From Clostridia bacterium (GTDB taxonomy: Bacteria; Bacillota; Sulfobacillia; SLMV01): DNA of 47,072 nucleotides. A program made the translations under genes and the position numbers. The stretch covers positions 1 to 47,072 of the forward strand of contig PUMD01000001.1 of the NCBI GenBank assembly GCA_003551215.1. The letters are read 5' to 3'. This document shows positions 1-7,325 of this stretch, piece by piece (position 1 is the first letter of the stretch; the number at the start of each line of letters is the position of its first letter). Under the pieces are notes generated by a model. It had not been told where the DNA came from and did no database searches. It saw only the letters and a list, made by a program, of their open reading frames with translations.

Positions 1-1314
1 CCGGACTACGGTCGCAGATACCGAACCGGCAAGCTCCCATCCGTCGTAAAGAAGGGCGCATTCGCGTGCCCTGGTGTACATGTCTTCCTTGCTCACCACC
101 TGTGTATCGTCGAGGTCGACTACCGTGAGATCGGCATCGGCGCCAACAGCCAGATTGCCTTTGTCCGGCCACAGCCCGAAATGCCGGGCCGTGTTTTCGC
201 TCAGCAACCTGGCCACATCCGGCAGGGTCAGCAGACCGCGGTTCACCGCATCCAAAAACAGCGGCAGCATGGTCTCCAGTCCGACTGCACCCGCCGGTGC
301 GCCCCAGATATCCTGCCAGCCGGCTTCCTTCTCTTGCGGCAAAAAGGGCCCGTGGTCAGAACCGATGAAATCTATGTCTCCGCTTCTGAGGTGCTCCCAG
401 AGGCTCTGCTGCTGCTCAGAACAGCGGATGGCGGGGTTGATCTTGGCATACGGCCCCAGCTCGGCCAGCTCCTCGCGGGACAAAAACAGATAATGCGGGC
501 ACGTCTCCACCAGAACATCATAACCCCTTTCTCTGTATCCGGCGAGGAATTCTGCCACGCTTCCTCCGCTTATATGAGCGACAGTCAGCCTGACTCCCGC
601 ATCACGGGCCATCTCCAGGCTTTTGGCGCAGCTTATCAATTCAGCCAGCACCGGTCTTGAGTCCAGGTGGGCGAATATGTCGTTTCGGCCCTGCCCGCGG
701 AGGCGTTCGATGTTGAACTGAACGAAGGAATTGGATTCCGCGTGAATCACGTGCATTCTGTCCGTCTCCGCGATGCGCAGCATTACTTCATACAACCCGC
801 CGTCGGTGGTGGCCGTCAGGCCGGCGAATTCGCTCTCCCTTCCCGGCGGTGCCTCGTGCAGGAAGGTCTTGAAAGCGACGACCCCGGCGTCGGCCAGCGG
901 AATAATTTCCTCCAGATTCTCTTCACCGGCCGCCCCAAACAGGGCATAATCGACGTGGGCCTGCGGCTCACACATCTGTCGCCTGCGCTGCAGGATCTCG
1001 ACGCTGCTGACAGCCGGGTCCGAAATCGGATGCTCCAGTATAGTGGTAACTCCCCCTGCCGCAGCAGCCCGGGTACCGGTGGAAAAAGTCTCCCGCTCCG
1101 GATTCCCGGGATATCGAAGGTGTACGTGAGAGTCGATTATTCCGGGAAGTACGTGCTTGCCCGATACATCCAGCAACTGCTCAGCCTCAGGCAGCTGCCC
1201 CCGGGTGATTGCCGATATGCAGCCATTTTCAATTATCAGATCGGCGGGATAGCTCTGTCCGGAATGAACCAGCGTACCGCCTTTCACAATAAGATCAGCT
1301 CGGATGGACCTCAT
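1..1314 (-). CDS. Cyclic amidohydrolase (dihydroorotase/allantoinase/hydantoinase type), C-terminus cut by window
   Basis: 438 codons read open from an ATG at 1314 to the window edge, so only the extreme C-terminus is missing. The protein begins with the short beta-sandwich strand typical of the family (ADLIVKGGTLV). It then shows the metal motif DSHVHLRYPG (His63, His65), a likely carboxylated lysine in VAFKTF (Lys149), IHAES, LTVAHIS, VETCPHYL and the late aspartate in IGSDHGPF. These are the landmarks of binuclear-metal enzymes that open cyclic amide rings (dihydroorotase, allantoinase, dihydropyrimidinase). VETCPHYL and TRAAAAGGVTT lean towards allantoinase or hydantoinase rather than a pyrimidine-operon PyrC, but the substrate cannot be read from sequence. 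A nitrilase gene lies 113 bases upstream on the same strand. An in-frame TGA lies just upstream of the ATG, which fixes the longest reading. The purine-rich AAAGGGG abuts the start, so the ribosome site is poorly spaced. Confidence 0.85.
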   Translation of the reverse strand, partial: MRSIRADLIVKGGTLVHSGQSYPADLIIENGCISAITRGQLPEAEQLLDVSGKHVLPGIIDSHVHLRYPGNPERETFSTGTRAAAAGGVTTILEHPISDPAVSSVEILQRRRQMCEPQAHVDYALFGAAGEENLEEIIPLADAGVVAFKTFLHEAPPGRESEFAGLTATTDGGLYEVMLRIAETDRMHVIHAESNSFVQFNIERLRGQGRNDIFAHLDSRPVLAELISCAKSLEMARDAGVRLTVAHISGGSVAEFLAGYRERGYDVLVETCPHYLFLSREELAELGPYAKINPAIRCSEQQQSLWEHLRSGDIDFIGSDHGPFLPQEKEAGWQDIWGAPAGAVGLETMLPLFLDAVNRGLLTLPDVARLLSENTARHFGLWPDKGNLAVGADADLTVVDLDDTQVVSKEDMYTRARECALLYDGWELAGSVSATVVR

Positions 1315-1427
1315 CCCCTTTCATCAGCCAAACCCTGCAGATTCACCTGCCTATAACCAGACGGCCCAATGCGCGGTCTCTGTTTACAGCTGTTCGCAGT
1401 AAGGGCTTCATTTCCTGCCCGTGGATC

Positions 1428-2417
1428 TCACGACAGACCTTCGCTTTCCGGCTGCGGGGACTTTCGCAGAAACTTCGCCGCCCCGCGCGGTGTCTCATCC
1501 ACGATCAGCTCGAATACATCGGGTCTGCTGTAGTGACCGGAGACATCGAAGTCCATTCGGCTGGCTGGAACCCGGGACATATCCAGCTGAGCGGTCAGTA
1601 TGCGTTCCTCGCCGTAGACCGGCTCCACCACGTACTCACCGAGCGGACCCACCACCGCCGAGCCCCCCGGGCACACCGGATCATCCCCCAGCAGAACATC
1701 ATCCCGGCATTTCAACCCGGCGGGATACATACCCGCGGTTACATACTGATTGCAGCTCAGGACGTAGCAGCGGCCCTCCAGGGCGATGTGACGTATGGTG
1801 GCCTGCCAGCGCTCACGGGCATCCGCTGTCGGCGCCAGGTATATGTCTACCCCCTTGGCGTACATAGCCGCCCGGGCCAGGGGCATGTAGTTTTCCCAGC
1901 AGATGAGTCCGCCCACCCGGCCCCAGGGAGTATCGACCACCGTCAGAGTGCTGCCGTCGCCCTCGCCCCAGACGATGCGCTCACTTCCAGTTGGTTTCAG
2001 CTTCCGGTGTTTGCCCAGCAGGCGGCCGTCCGGAGCAATGTACAGTATCGTGCAAAACAGGGTGCCTCCGGAGTATTCACTGTCCCGCTCAATCACCCCC
2101 ATTACCACGTACACTCCCCACCTGTGTGCCGCCTCGCGCAGGCGCTCAACCGCCTTGTCATCAACGGTCACAGCGCTCTGGTAGTACTGCAGCCAATCCT
2201 CTCTTCCCGAATCGGAGCGTTCGCCCACGCGGGTGCCGAAATGAAGTCCCCGGGGATATCCCGGTATGAAGGCCTCCGGAAACAGGACAAGTTCTGCTCC
2301 CCGCTGCGCCGCCCTGCCGATCAGATCCACCGCCTTGTCTGTACACGCTTGTCGGTCCATCAAAAGCGAGCCTGCCTGAACTACCGCCACTGTCAAATGT
2401 CTCTGAGCATCGTCCAT
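1428..2417 (-). CDS. Nitrilase (carbon-nitrogen hydrolase family)
   Basis: 329 residues, the usual nitrilase size. The Glu-Lys-Cys triad is visible, numbered from the ATG at 2417: Glu48 in LFPEAFIPGYPRG, Lys139 in GKHRKLKPT and Cys173 in ICWENYMPLAR. The ICWENYMPLAR context is that of true nitrilases (nitrile to carboxylate and ammonia) rather than the wider amidase branch. The reading frame continues upstream to a GTG at 2444. The ATG at 2417 is preferred because AGGTGG lies 8 bases before it and the conserved first strand (LTVAVVQAGS) follows directly. The cyclic amidohydrolase gene follows after 113 bases in the same direction, so the pair may act in breakdown of nitrogen compounds; that link is an inference from position. 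No signal peptide is seen, so it should be cytoplasmic. Confidence 0.9.
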   Translation of the reverse strand: MDDAQRHLTVAVVQAGSLLMDRQACTDKAVDLIGRAAQRGAELVLFPEAFIPGYPRGLHFGTRVGERSDSGREDWLQYYQSAVTVDDKAVERLREAAHRWGVYVVMGVIERDSEYSGGTLFCTILYIAPDGRLLGKHRKLKPTGSERIVWGEGDGSTLTVVDTPWGRVGGLICWENYMPLARAAMYAKGVDIYLAPTADARERWQATIRHIALEGRCYVLSCNQYVTAGMYPAGLKCRDDVLLGDDPVCPGGSAVVGPLGEYVVEPVYGEERILTAQLDMSRVPASRMDFDVSGHYSRPDVFELIVDETPRGAAKFLRKSPQPESEGLS

Positions 2418-2614
2418 GGAGTATACCACCTTTTCCTGTTGCACCAGTTTTAGACCCTGTCACCATATTACCGCAATCCTGCCGTCAGGTTTAGACACAA
2501 CAACCCTCCCTCATATTGATCTCCCGGAAAATCCCGTCCGACAGGCAGGATAACGTTCGCCTTCCGCAGAAAACATCGATACCGGACAGACAACCCGAAC
2601 CATGACTCCTGGAG

Positions 2615-3781
2615 GTGGTCCAGCTGCCTGAGTACTCACTGGCTGATATTCTCAAACCACTTCACACCGAAGAGCGAATATGGTCCACCGGTTCCTTTAT
2701 ATTTTGCCGGGACCGGATGCTTTTTGCCGGCGTTGAAAAACCTGACTACCTGCGCGTGTTGGGTATCGGGGGCCGAAAGGAACCCGGCGAAACGCTCCTG
2801 GGGGCCCTTAAGCGGGAAGGGATGGAAGAAGCATCCATAAAGCTGCAGCCGCATGACTCCGCGCAGACCTGCTTTTTGCTGGATGACGAACTGACCCAAC
2901 AGGTCGCATTGCCTCCGGAGATCCGGCCGCGGCCGACCATGGTCTGGACGGGCATCCTCAAGCTGGATAGTCACCGCTTCGATTACGGCTGCGCAGTATG
3001 GAAGTGTGATTTCGCCGGCACACCCCGACCCTCCGCGGAGATTGACTGCCTGCTTTTGATAAAACCCGAAGATATCCTGCGAAAAAGGTACGACCGCGTA
3101 GAGTTCGTCGGCGACACCCGTCCCTCTGCCGAGCAGTTCAATCTCATCGGCTCAGCCGCCCGCGCTCCGGCGTGGCTGAAAGGCCGCAGGACACCGCAAA
3201 AAGACCGCCTTGAGTCCGCCCTGCAGCAGGGCCGCAGTCTGCTGGAAAAATACGGTGCGGGCAAAATGCTGACCGACCACTCGGAAAAAGTGGCACAGGT
3301 GGCGCTGGCCATCGGGAGCCGCCTTGCCGCAGCAGGCCTTGCAGTCGATCCCAAAGACCTTCTTTTGGCCGGGTTGTGTCATGACCTGGGCAGAGCTCAG
3401 CTGGCCGCATCCCGGGCGGATAAGGCAGCGGGACACGACGCCCGTTCCGCAGATATCCTGCTTTCTGAGGGAATGGGTCAGATAGCACCCCTGGTGGCCA
3501 ACCACAGCCTGAAGAACATCGCCGATGGCTCCCTCACCGGAGATCCCGCCGCGCGAGCCCTCTTTTATGCCGACAAGGCGGTCGCTTGGTGCGAAATCGG
3601 CACCGAACCCCGCTTTGATTCACCCCCCGTGTACATAACAGATACAGAGCATGACTACCGGACCGCCCGCAGCGGACTGACAGAAATCGAAGGCAGCCTT
3701 GCTGCGGAGGCGGACCTGACCGTAAAGCAGCTGCGCCTGACAAGCTACCTGGCGTGGCTGTCCGAGATGCCGCTTTTCTGA
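2615..3781 (+). CDS. Nudix hydrolase-like domain fused to HD phosphohydrolase domain
   Basis: A 388-residue two-domain protein. Residues 53-75 carry a Nudix box (G-x5-E-x7-RE-x2-EE) whose final glycine is replaced by serine (Ser74), so the pyrophosphohydrolase metal site looks mostly intact. The second half looks like an HD phosphohydrolase: His222, His256-Asp257, His274, His297 and a later Asp in YADKAVAWCE fit the metal-ligand order of the family. Both halves therefore suggest cleavage of phosphoric esters or anhydrides of nucleotides, but no substrate can be named. The start is uncertain: GTG at 2615 overlaps the GGAGG, while an in-frame CTG at 2624 is ideally placed 7 bases after GGAGGT. 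It diverges from the nitrilase gene and stands alone, with hairpins downstream. Confidence 0.75.
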   Translation: MVQLPEYSLADILKPLHTEERIWSTGSFIFCRDRMLFAGVEKPDYLRVLGIGGRKEPGETLLGALKREGMEEASIKLQPHDSAQTCFLLDDELTQQVALPPEIRPRPTMVWTGILKLDSHRFDYGCAVWKCDFAGTPRPSAEIDCLLLIKPEDILRKRYDRVEFVGDTRPSAEQFNLIGSAARAPAWLKGRRTPQKDRLESALQQGRSLLEKYGAGKMLTDHSEKVAQVALAIGSRLAAAGLAVDPKDLLLAGLCHDLGRAQLAASRADKAAGHDARSADILLSEGMGQIAPLVANHSLKNIADGSLTGDPAARALFYADKAVAWCEIGTEPRFDSPPVYITDTEHDYRTARSGLTEIEGSLAAEADLTVKQLRLTSYLAWLSEMPLF

Positions 3782-3861
3782 GTCCGCTTATGCGATGGGG
3801 TCGTCTGCCCCATACCGATTCATCCCTTCCCAGCTCTTTTCTCATCCACATGCTGTTCGGC

Positions 3862-3913
3862 TTGAGATACCGGGACATCCCGGACTCAATCCCGGGGAAA
3901 CCGTTCCCCCGGG
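3862..3913. other. Two adjacent hairpins downstream of the Nudix-HD gene
   Basis: The first hairpin, 3862-3888, pairs TTGAG with CTCAA and, inside, CCGGGA with TCCCGG around a CA loop. The second, 3891-3913, pairs CCCGGGGAA with TTCCCCCGGG around ACCG with one bulge. No T-run follows, so this is not a classical terminator. Position suggests transcript-end or processing signals between the Nudix-HD gene and the SIMPL gene. A weaker ATGGGG/CCCCAT hairpin precedes them near 3790. Confidence 0.4.
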
Positions 3914-4019
3914 GCCCCAATGTGCGTATCTGACGATGTCCGGTGGAAAAGGGAACTAATCCGCCGAAAAACAGTCAGAAATAACAGCAAACCAGTCAGC
4001 AAAACCAAAGGAGGTCGCC

Positions 4020-4760
4020 ATGACAAAAAAGCACCTGCTTCTGATGAGTGCAATAGCCGCACTGGCCATAATTGTGGCCTTTTTTGCCGCGGCTGTCCCT
4101 CATCATGATGCTCACGCAGAAACGGCCAACCCCAAACAGTCCACCGGCACGTTGACGGTAAGTGCGCAGGGCGAGGTTGGTGCAGCTGCCGACATAGTGA
4201 GGCTACAAGTCGGTGTGGAGACGGAACAGGACACTGCAGAGCGGGCTATTGCCGCCAACTCAAAGAAAATGCAGGACGTTGTCTCCACGTTGAAGGCAAT
4301 GGGCATCGATGAGGCTGATATGCAGACTTCCCGCTTTTCTGTCTCACCCGTATATGATCAGGCCAGAGACAACCAGCGTAAGCTGGTGGGGTTCAGGGCC
4401 GAAAACCGGGTCGCAATCGTGATACGGGATGCTGACATAACCGGCAGGCTCATTGATAAAACGGTCGCCGCCGGAGCCAACCGGGTCCACGATGTCAATT
4501 TTGAGATATCCGACCAAAGCCAGCTGGAAGATGAGGCCATGAGGTTGGCAATACGGAGGGCCGAAAGCAAAGCCGAAGCTGCGGCTGAAGAATCCGGCGT
4601 GCAGATCGTGGGCATAAAGGAGATCAATATCTCCGACAGCCGGGGTCCCGTTGCCCCCAGAGTATACACAGAGTTCGCCCAGGACGCAGATACCCCGATA
4701 GTCTCAGGAGAAACCACCGTTTCAGTACAGGTGAATGTAGTCTTCAAGACCGCTGACTGA
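4020..4760 (+). CDS. Exported SIMPL-domain (DUF541, YggE-like) protein
   Basis: 246 residues. The N-terminus has a typical signal peptide: two lysines, then a hydrophobic stretch of about 20 residues, ending near AHA before ETANPKQ, so the mature protein should be outside the membrane. The rest matches the SIMPL/DUF541 family: TGTLTVSAQGEVGAAADIV at the mature N-terminus, then VGVETEQDTAERAIAANSKKM and a C-terminal strand VSVQVNVVFK. Members such as E. coli YggE are linked to oxidative stress resistance, but their molecular function is not settled. AAAGGAGG lies 5 bases before the ATG. The gene is flanked by hairpin-rich non-coding stretches and looks monocistronic. Confidence 0.88.
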   Translation: MTKKHLLLMSAIAALAIIVAFFAAAVPHHDAHAETANPKQSTGTLTVSAQGEVGAAADIVRLQVGVETEQDTAERAIAANSKKMQDVVSTLKAMGIDEADMQTSRFSVSPVYDQARDNQRKLVGFRAENRVAIVIRDADITGRLIDKTVAAGANRVHDVNFEISDQSQLEDEAMRLAIRRAESKAEAAAEESGVQIVGIKEINISDSRGPVAPRVYTEFAQDADTPIVSGETTVSVQVNVVFKTAD

Positions 4761-4785
4761 TCCTTTTGCAAACTGACCAGCAGCA

Positions 4786-4842
4786 GTTCCGACGGGGGGA
4801 GCCAAGACGGCTCCCTCCCAACAGCATCGGAACATCCCCGTC
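4786..4842 (+). other. Strong nested hairpin with a competing alternative stem, between SIMPL gene and R-M operon
   Basis: GTTCCGA (4786-4792) pairs with TCGGAAC (4827-4833) and encloses a 10-bp stem between 4794-4803 and 4809-4818 (GGGAGCC with GGCTCCC) with an AAGAC loop. A second pairing, GACGGGG (4791-4797) with CCCCGTC (4835-4841), would disrupt both stems. No T-run follows. It could be a transcript-end structure for the SIMPL gene or part of a leader or small RNA ahead of the methylase gene. No known riboswitch class was recognised. Confidence 0.5.
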
Positions 4843-5042
4843 AACCCTCTAATGCGTCACCAGGGCCGGAAGGAAGGTTGCCCGGGTAAAGCGAAATGTT
4901 TATATGGGCCCTAAAAGGCGACTTCCCATCTGGCCCAATATTGTCAGGCGCTACATAACCTCTTATTATGGCAGGTGAACTGCACCACCGACTCACTCAG
5001 AAGCATCACGGAAGATAACCCTGCAGGCTTGGAGGTATAATA

Positions 5043-5969
5043 GTGAAGTCAGAAAAGCATTCGCCGCAGAACAGAGAAACCGATGCAGTCGCAAAACCCT
5101 TTGTCAAATGGGCGGGCGGCAAGAATCAGCTGCTGGACGATTTCCAATCGTATTATCCCCCCACCCGCGAGTGCGGTTACAGGTACCATGAGCCCTTCGC
5201 CGGAGGGGGAGCAGTCTTTTTCCACCTGCACAACCAGGACATGATTCAAAAGGCTTTCCTCAACGACTCGAACCCGGAGCTGATGAACGCATACAGGGTA
5301 GTAAAAAAGGATGTAGACAGTCTCATAGAAAGGCTGACGGAGCACGCCGAAGAGTTCGAATGCCTGGGTGATGACTACTACTATGAAGTTCGCTCATGGG
5401 ACCGGGATCCGGAAATGAAACTCTCTTCCGTTGAGAAGGCAGCCCGTTTCATCTTTCTCAACAGAACCTGCTACAATGGCCTGTACCGGGTGAACTCCCG
5501 CGGTGAGTTCAATGTGCCCGTGGGCAGATACTCCAACCCCCGTATAGTGTTCGAAGGCAGGCTCCAGGCTGTTCACCGAGCCCTGCAGACAGTACACATC
5601 AGCCAGTGCGACTTCGAAATCGTACTGAAAAACGCCCAGCCGGGCGACTTTGTGTATTTTGATCCACCGTATGTACCCCTGAACGACACCTCCTATTTCA
5701 CCAGCTACACCAAGGACTCTTTTGGGCCCGACGATCAGAAGCGACTGGCCCAGACCTATCGCCAGCTGAACCGCCGCGGCTGCTATGTCATGCTGAGCAA
5801 TTCTGACACTGAATTTGTGAAAACCCTGTATGAGGGATTTCTGCGGCGAAAAGTTGATGCCCGCCGCTCGATCAACTCCAGAGGAGATTCCCGGGGAGAT
5901 ATCAAGGAGGTTGTAGTGCTGAACTACTACCCGGCTGACGGGAGATGGCTCGATGAGCAGGACAAATGA
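5043..5969 (+). CDS. dam: DNA adenine methylase (Dam/DpnM class alpha N6-adenine MTase)
   Basis: 308 residues. Motif X is KPFVKWAGGKNQLL (residues 19-31), motif I (S-adenosylmethionine binding) is EPFAGGGAVFF (50-60), and the catalytic motif IV is DPPY (207-210). The order X-I-target recognition-IV is that of class alpha enzymes. FIFLNRTCYNGLYRVNSRGEFNVP, in the target-recognition part, is characteristic of Dam/M.DpnII-like enzymes that methylate the adenine of GATC. GATC is therefore the likely site, inferred rather than shown. The GTG start follows GGAGG by 7 bases. The next gene overlaps its last 17 bases and encodes a nuclease, so this is the modification half of a restriction-modification system rather than a housekeeping Dam. 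Confidence 0.92.
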   Translation: MKSEKHSPQNRETDAVAKPFVKWAGGKNQLLDDFQSYYPPTRECGYRYHEPFAGGGAVFFHLHNQDMIQKAFLNDSNPELMNAYRVVKKDVDSLIERLTEHAEEFECLGDDYYYEVRSWDRDPEMKLSSVEKAARFIFLNRTCYNGLYRVNSRGEFNVPVGRYSNPRIVFEGRLQAVHRALQTVHISQCDFEIVLKNAQPGDFVYFDPPYVPLNDTSYFTSYTKDSFGPDDQKRLAQTYRQLNRRGCYVMLSNSDTEFVKTLYEGFLRRKVDARRSINSRGDSRGDIKEVVVLNYYPADGRWLDEQDK

Positions 5970-7224
5970 AGCCTGGAAGACTTTGTTCGACAGGCACAAT
6001 ATCCCCGACGAACTCCAGCGGCACGGCCGCTTCGTGATCAGCGCGGGGGAGATCAAAAAAGAAAGAGAGCCGCGCCTTATGGCGAAGTTCGACAGCCGAG
6101 ATGCGCGGCCAGCAATATTCAAACAGCATGAAATCGGCATTCTCCCGGTCCAAAACGGCACATACGTTCTCCTGAAAGAAGATGTTTACTACGACGTCAA
6201 CTCTGCTCCAGGTAAGATAATATCTCACTCACCAGGAGAACTCCGTCACGTTGTAGGCATCCCTTGGAGAGAGTCTCTACGCAGTGAGAGCCAGGCGCTT
6301 GATGCAGCTTTTATCTCATCCATGCTATCCGAATTTACCGGGCAGAAAACCCACTTGACCATCAGAGGTCGGCTACGCACGCCAGAATTCGACTTCTGCG
6401 TCGGCGATACGAGGCTGAATGTCAAAGGAGTTCAGGTTCAGATAGATGCCGGTTTCGAAAGCGCAGATAGGATATATCTGATCGAGGCCAAAAACGGTGA
6501 GCGTGAAGATTTTATCATTCGCCAGCTTTATTACCCGTTCCGGATGTGGAACATCATACAGGACAGCAAAGAAATTGTGCCGGTATTTGTCACCTATTCA
6601 AACCGAGTTTTCACCTTTCGGTCCTATAGATTCCGCGAGCCTAACCAGTATAACAGCATAACCCTGCGAAGACAGCGAAGCTACACTCTGGACACCAAGA
6701 AACCGCTCACTTCCCTTCATGACATATTAACCCAGACCTATCTTTCCAACTTACCTGATGATATACCCTTCCCCCAGGCAGATGACATACACAAGGTAAT
6801 GGATGTTGTGGAGGCTGTTGGAGCAGGTGCGCAAAAGAAGACCGATATAATCGCTCGTCATGACTATTCAGAACGCCAGGGAGATTATTATCCTAATGCA
6901 GCAGCCTATCTCGGATTCATAGAGCGCCATACAGCCCAGCCAGGCAAATGGAAGCTAACAGGTCTGGGCGAGAGATTCGCCCGGCAAACAAGGTACGACC
7001 GCATTGACCTGCTGGTAAAGCAGCTGGCTAGATCACCCGTATTCAGAGAAGCACTCCATTATCTTAACCAGAACGAAACACCTCCACCGAGGTCTCGCAT
7101 TGTTGAATATATGAAAACCGCAGCAACAGAAGGTGCAATCAGTCGAGTAACCGGAAAAACCCTGACAAGACGCGCCTCCACCGTACTCTCCTGGATCGAG
7201 TGGGTACACCGCCTTTCTCTTTAG
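5953..7224 (+). CDS. Probable type II restriction endonuclease, partner of the Dam-like methylase
   Basis: 423 residues, starting inside the end of the methylase gene (17-base overlap), which suggests translational coupling. No signal peptide or membrane segment. A PD-(D/E)XK-type core is visible: Asp165 in QVQIDAGFE, then a hydrophobic strand ending in Glu178-Ala-Lys180 (IYLIEAK), followed by a helix with FIIRQLYYPFRMW. This arrangement is common in restriction enzymes, and position next to a methylase supports the call. The family was not recognised by name. Base composition is low: three hand-counted 60-base lines (6181, 6421, 6601) give 26, 27 and 27 G+C, about 44%, against about 60% around it. 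This points to acquisition by transfer. If the methylase acts at GATC, this enzyme should cut the same site. Confidence 0.7.
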   Translation: MSRTNEAWKTLFDRHNIPDELQRHGRFVISAGEIKKEREPRLMAKFDSRDARPAIFKQHEIGILPVQNGTYVLLKEDVYYDVNSAPGKIISHSPGELRHVVGIPWRESLRSESQALDAAFISSMLSEFTGQKTHLTIRGRLRTPEFDFCVGDTRLNVKGVQVQIDAGFESADRIYLIEAKNGEREDFIIRQLYYPFRMWNIIQDSKEIVPVFVTYSNRVFTFRSYRFREPNQYNSITLRRQRSYTLDTKKPLTSLHDILTQTYLSNLPDDIPFPQADDIHKVMDVVEAVGAGAQKKTDIIARHDYSERQGDYYPNAAAYLGFIERHTAQPGKWKLTGLGERFARQTRYDRIDLLVKQLARSPVFREALHYLNQNETPPPRSRIVEYMKTAATEGAISRVTGKTLTRRASTVLSWIEWVHRLSL

Positions 7225-7325
7225 CAAGTCGGCCACTGCGCACTCCTGAGGCTCAATAGCATGTCTCCAGTCCACGGCAAAATACCTGCAGCCCTTCGGT
7301 TGCTACTGGTCAACATCGCCGGGCC

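Noticed and set aside
1533..2453. 306-codon plus-strand frame opposite the nitrilase gene
   Set aside because: Antisense shadow of a gene with a complete catalytic triad; no ribosome site or family signal.
3920..4108. 62-codon plus-strand frame before the SIMPL gene
   Set aside because: Overlaps the SIMPL signal peptide region in another frame and has no ribosome site of its own.
4786..4800. Possible tmRNA 5' end (TTCCGACGGGG resembles TTCGACGGG)
   Set aside because: An extra base breaks the motif, and no T-arm or tag reading frame follows before the methylase gene at 5043.
4861..4885. Possible SRP RNA (CCGGAAGGAAGG word)
   Set aside because: The GGAA tetraloop context is similar, but the AGCAG half of the conserved symmetric loop is missing and no long enclosing stem was found.
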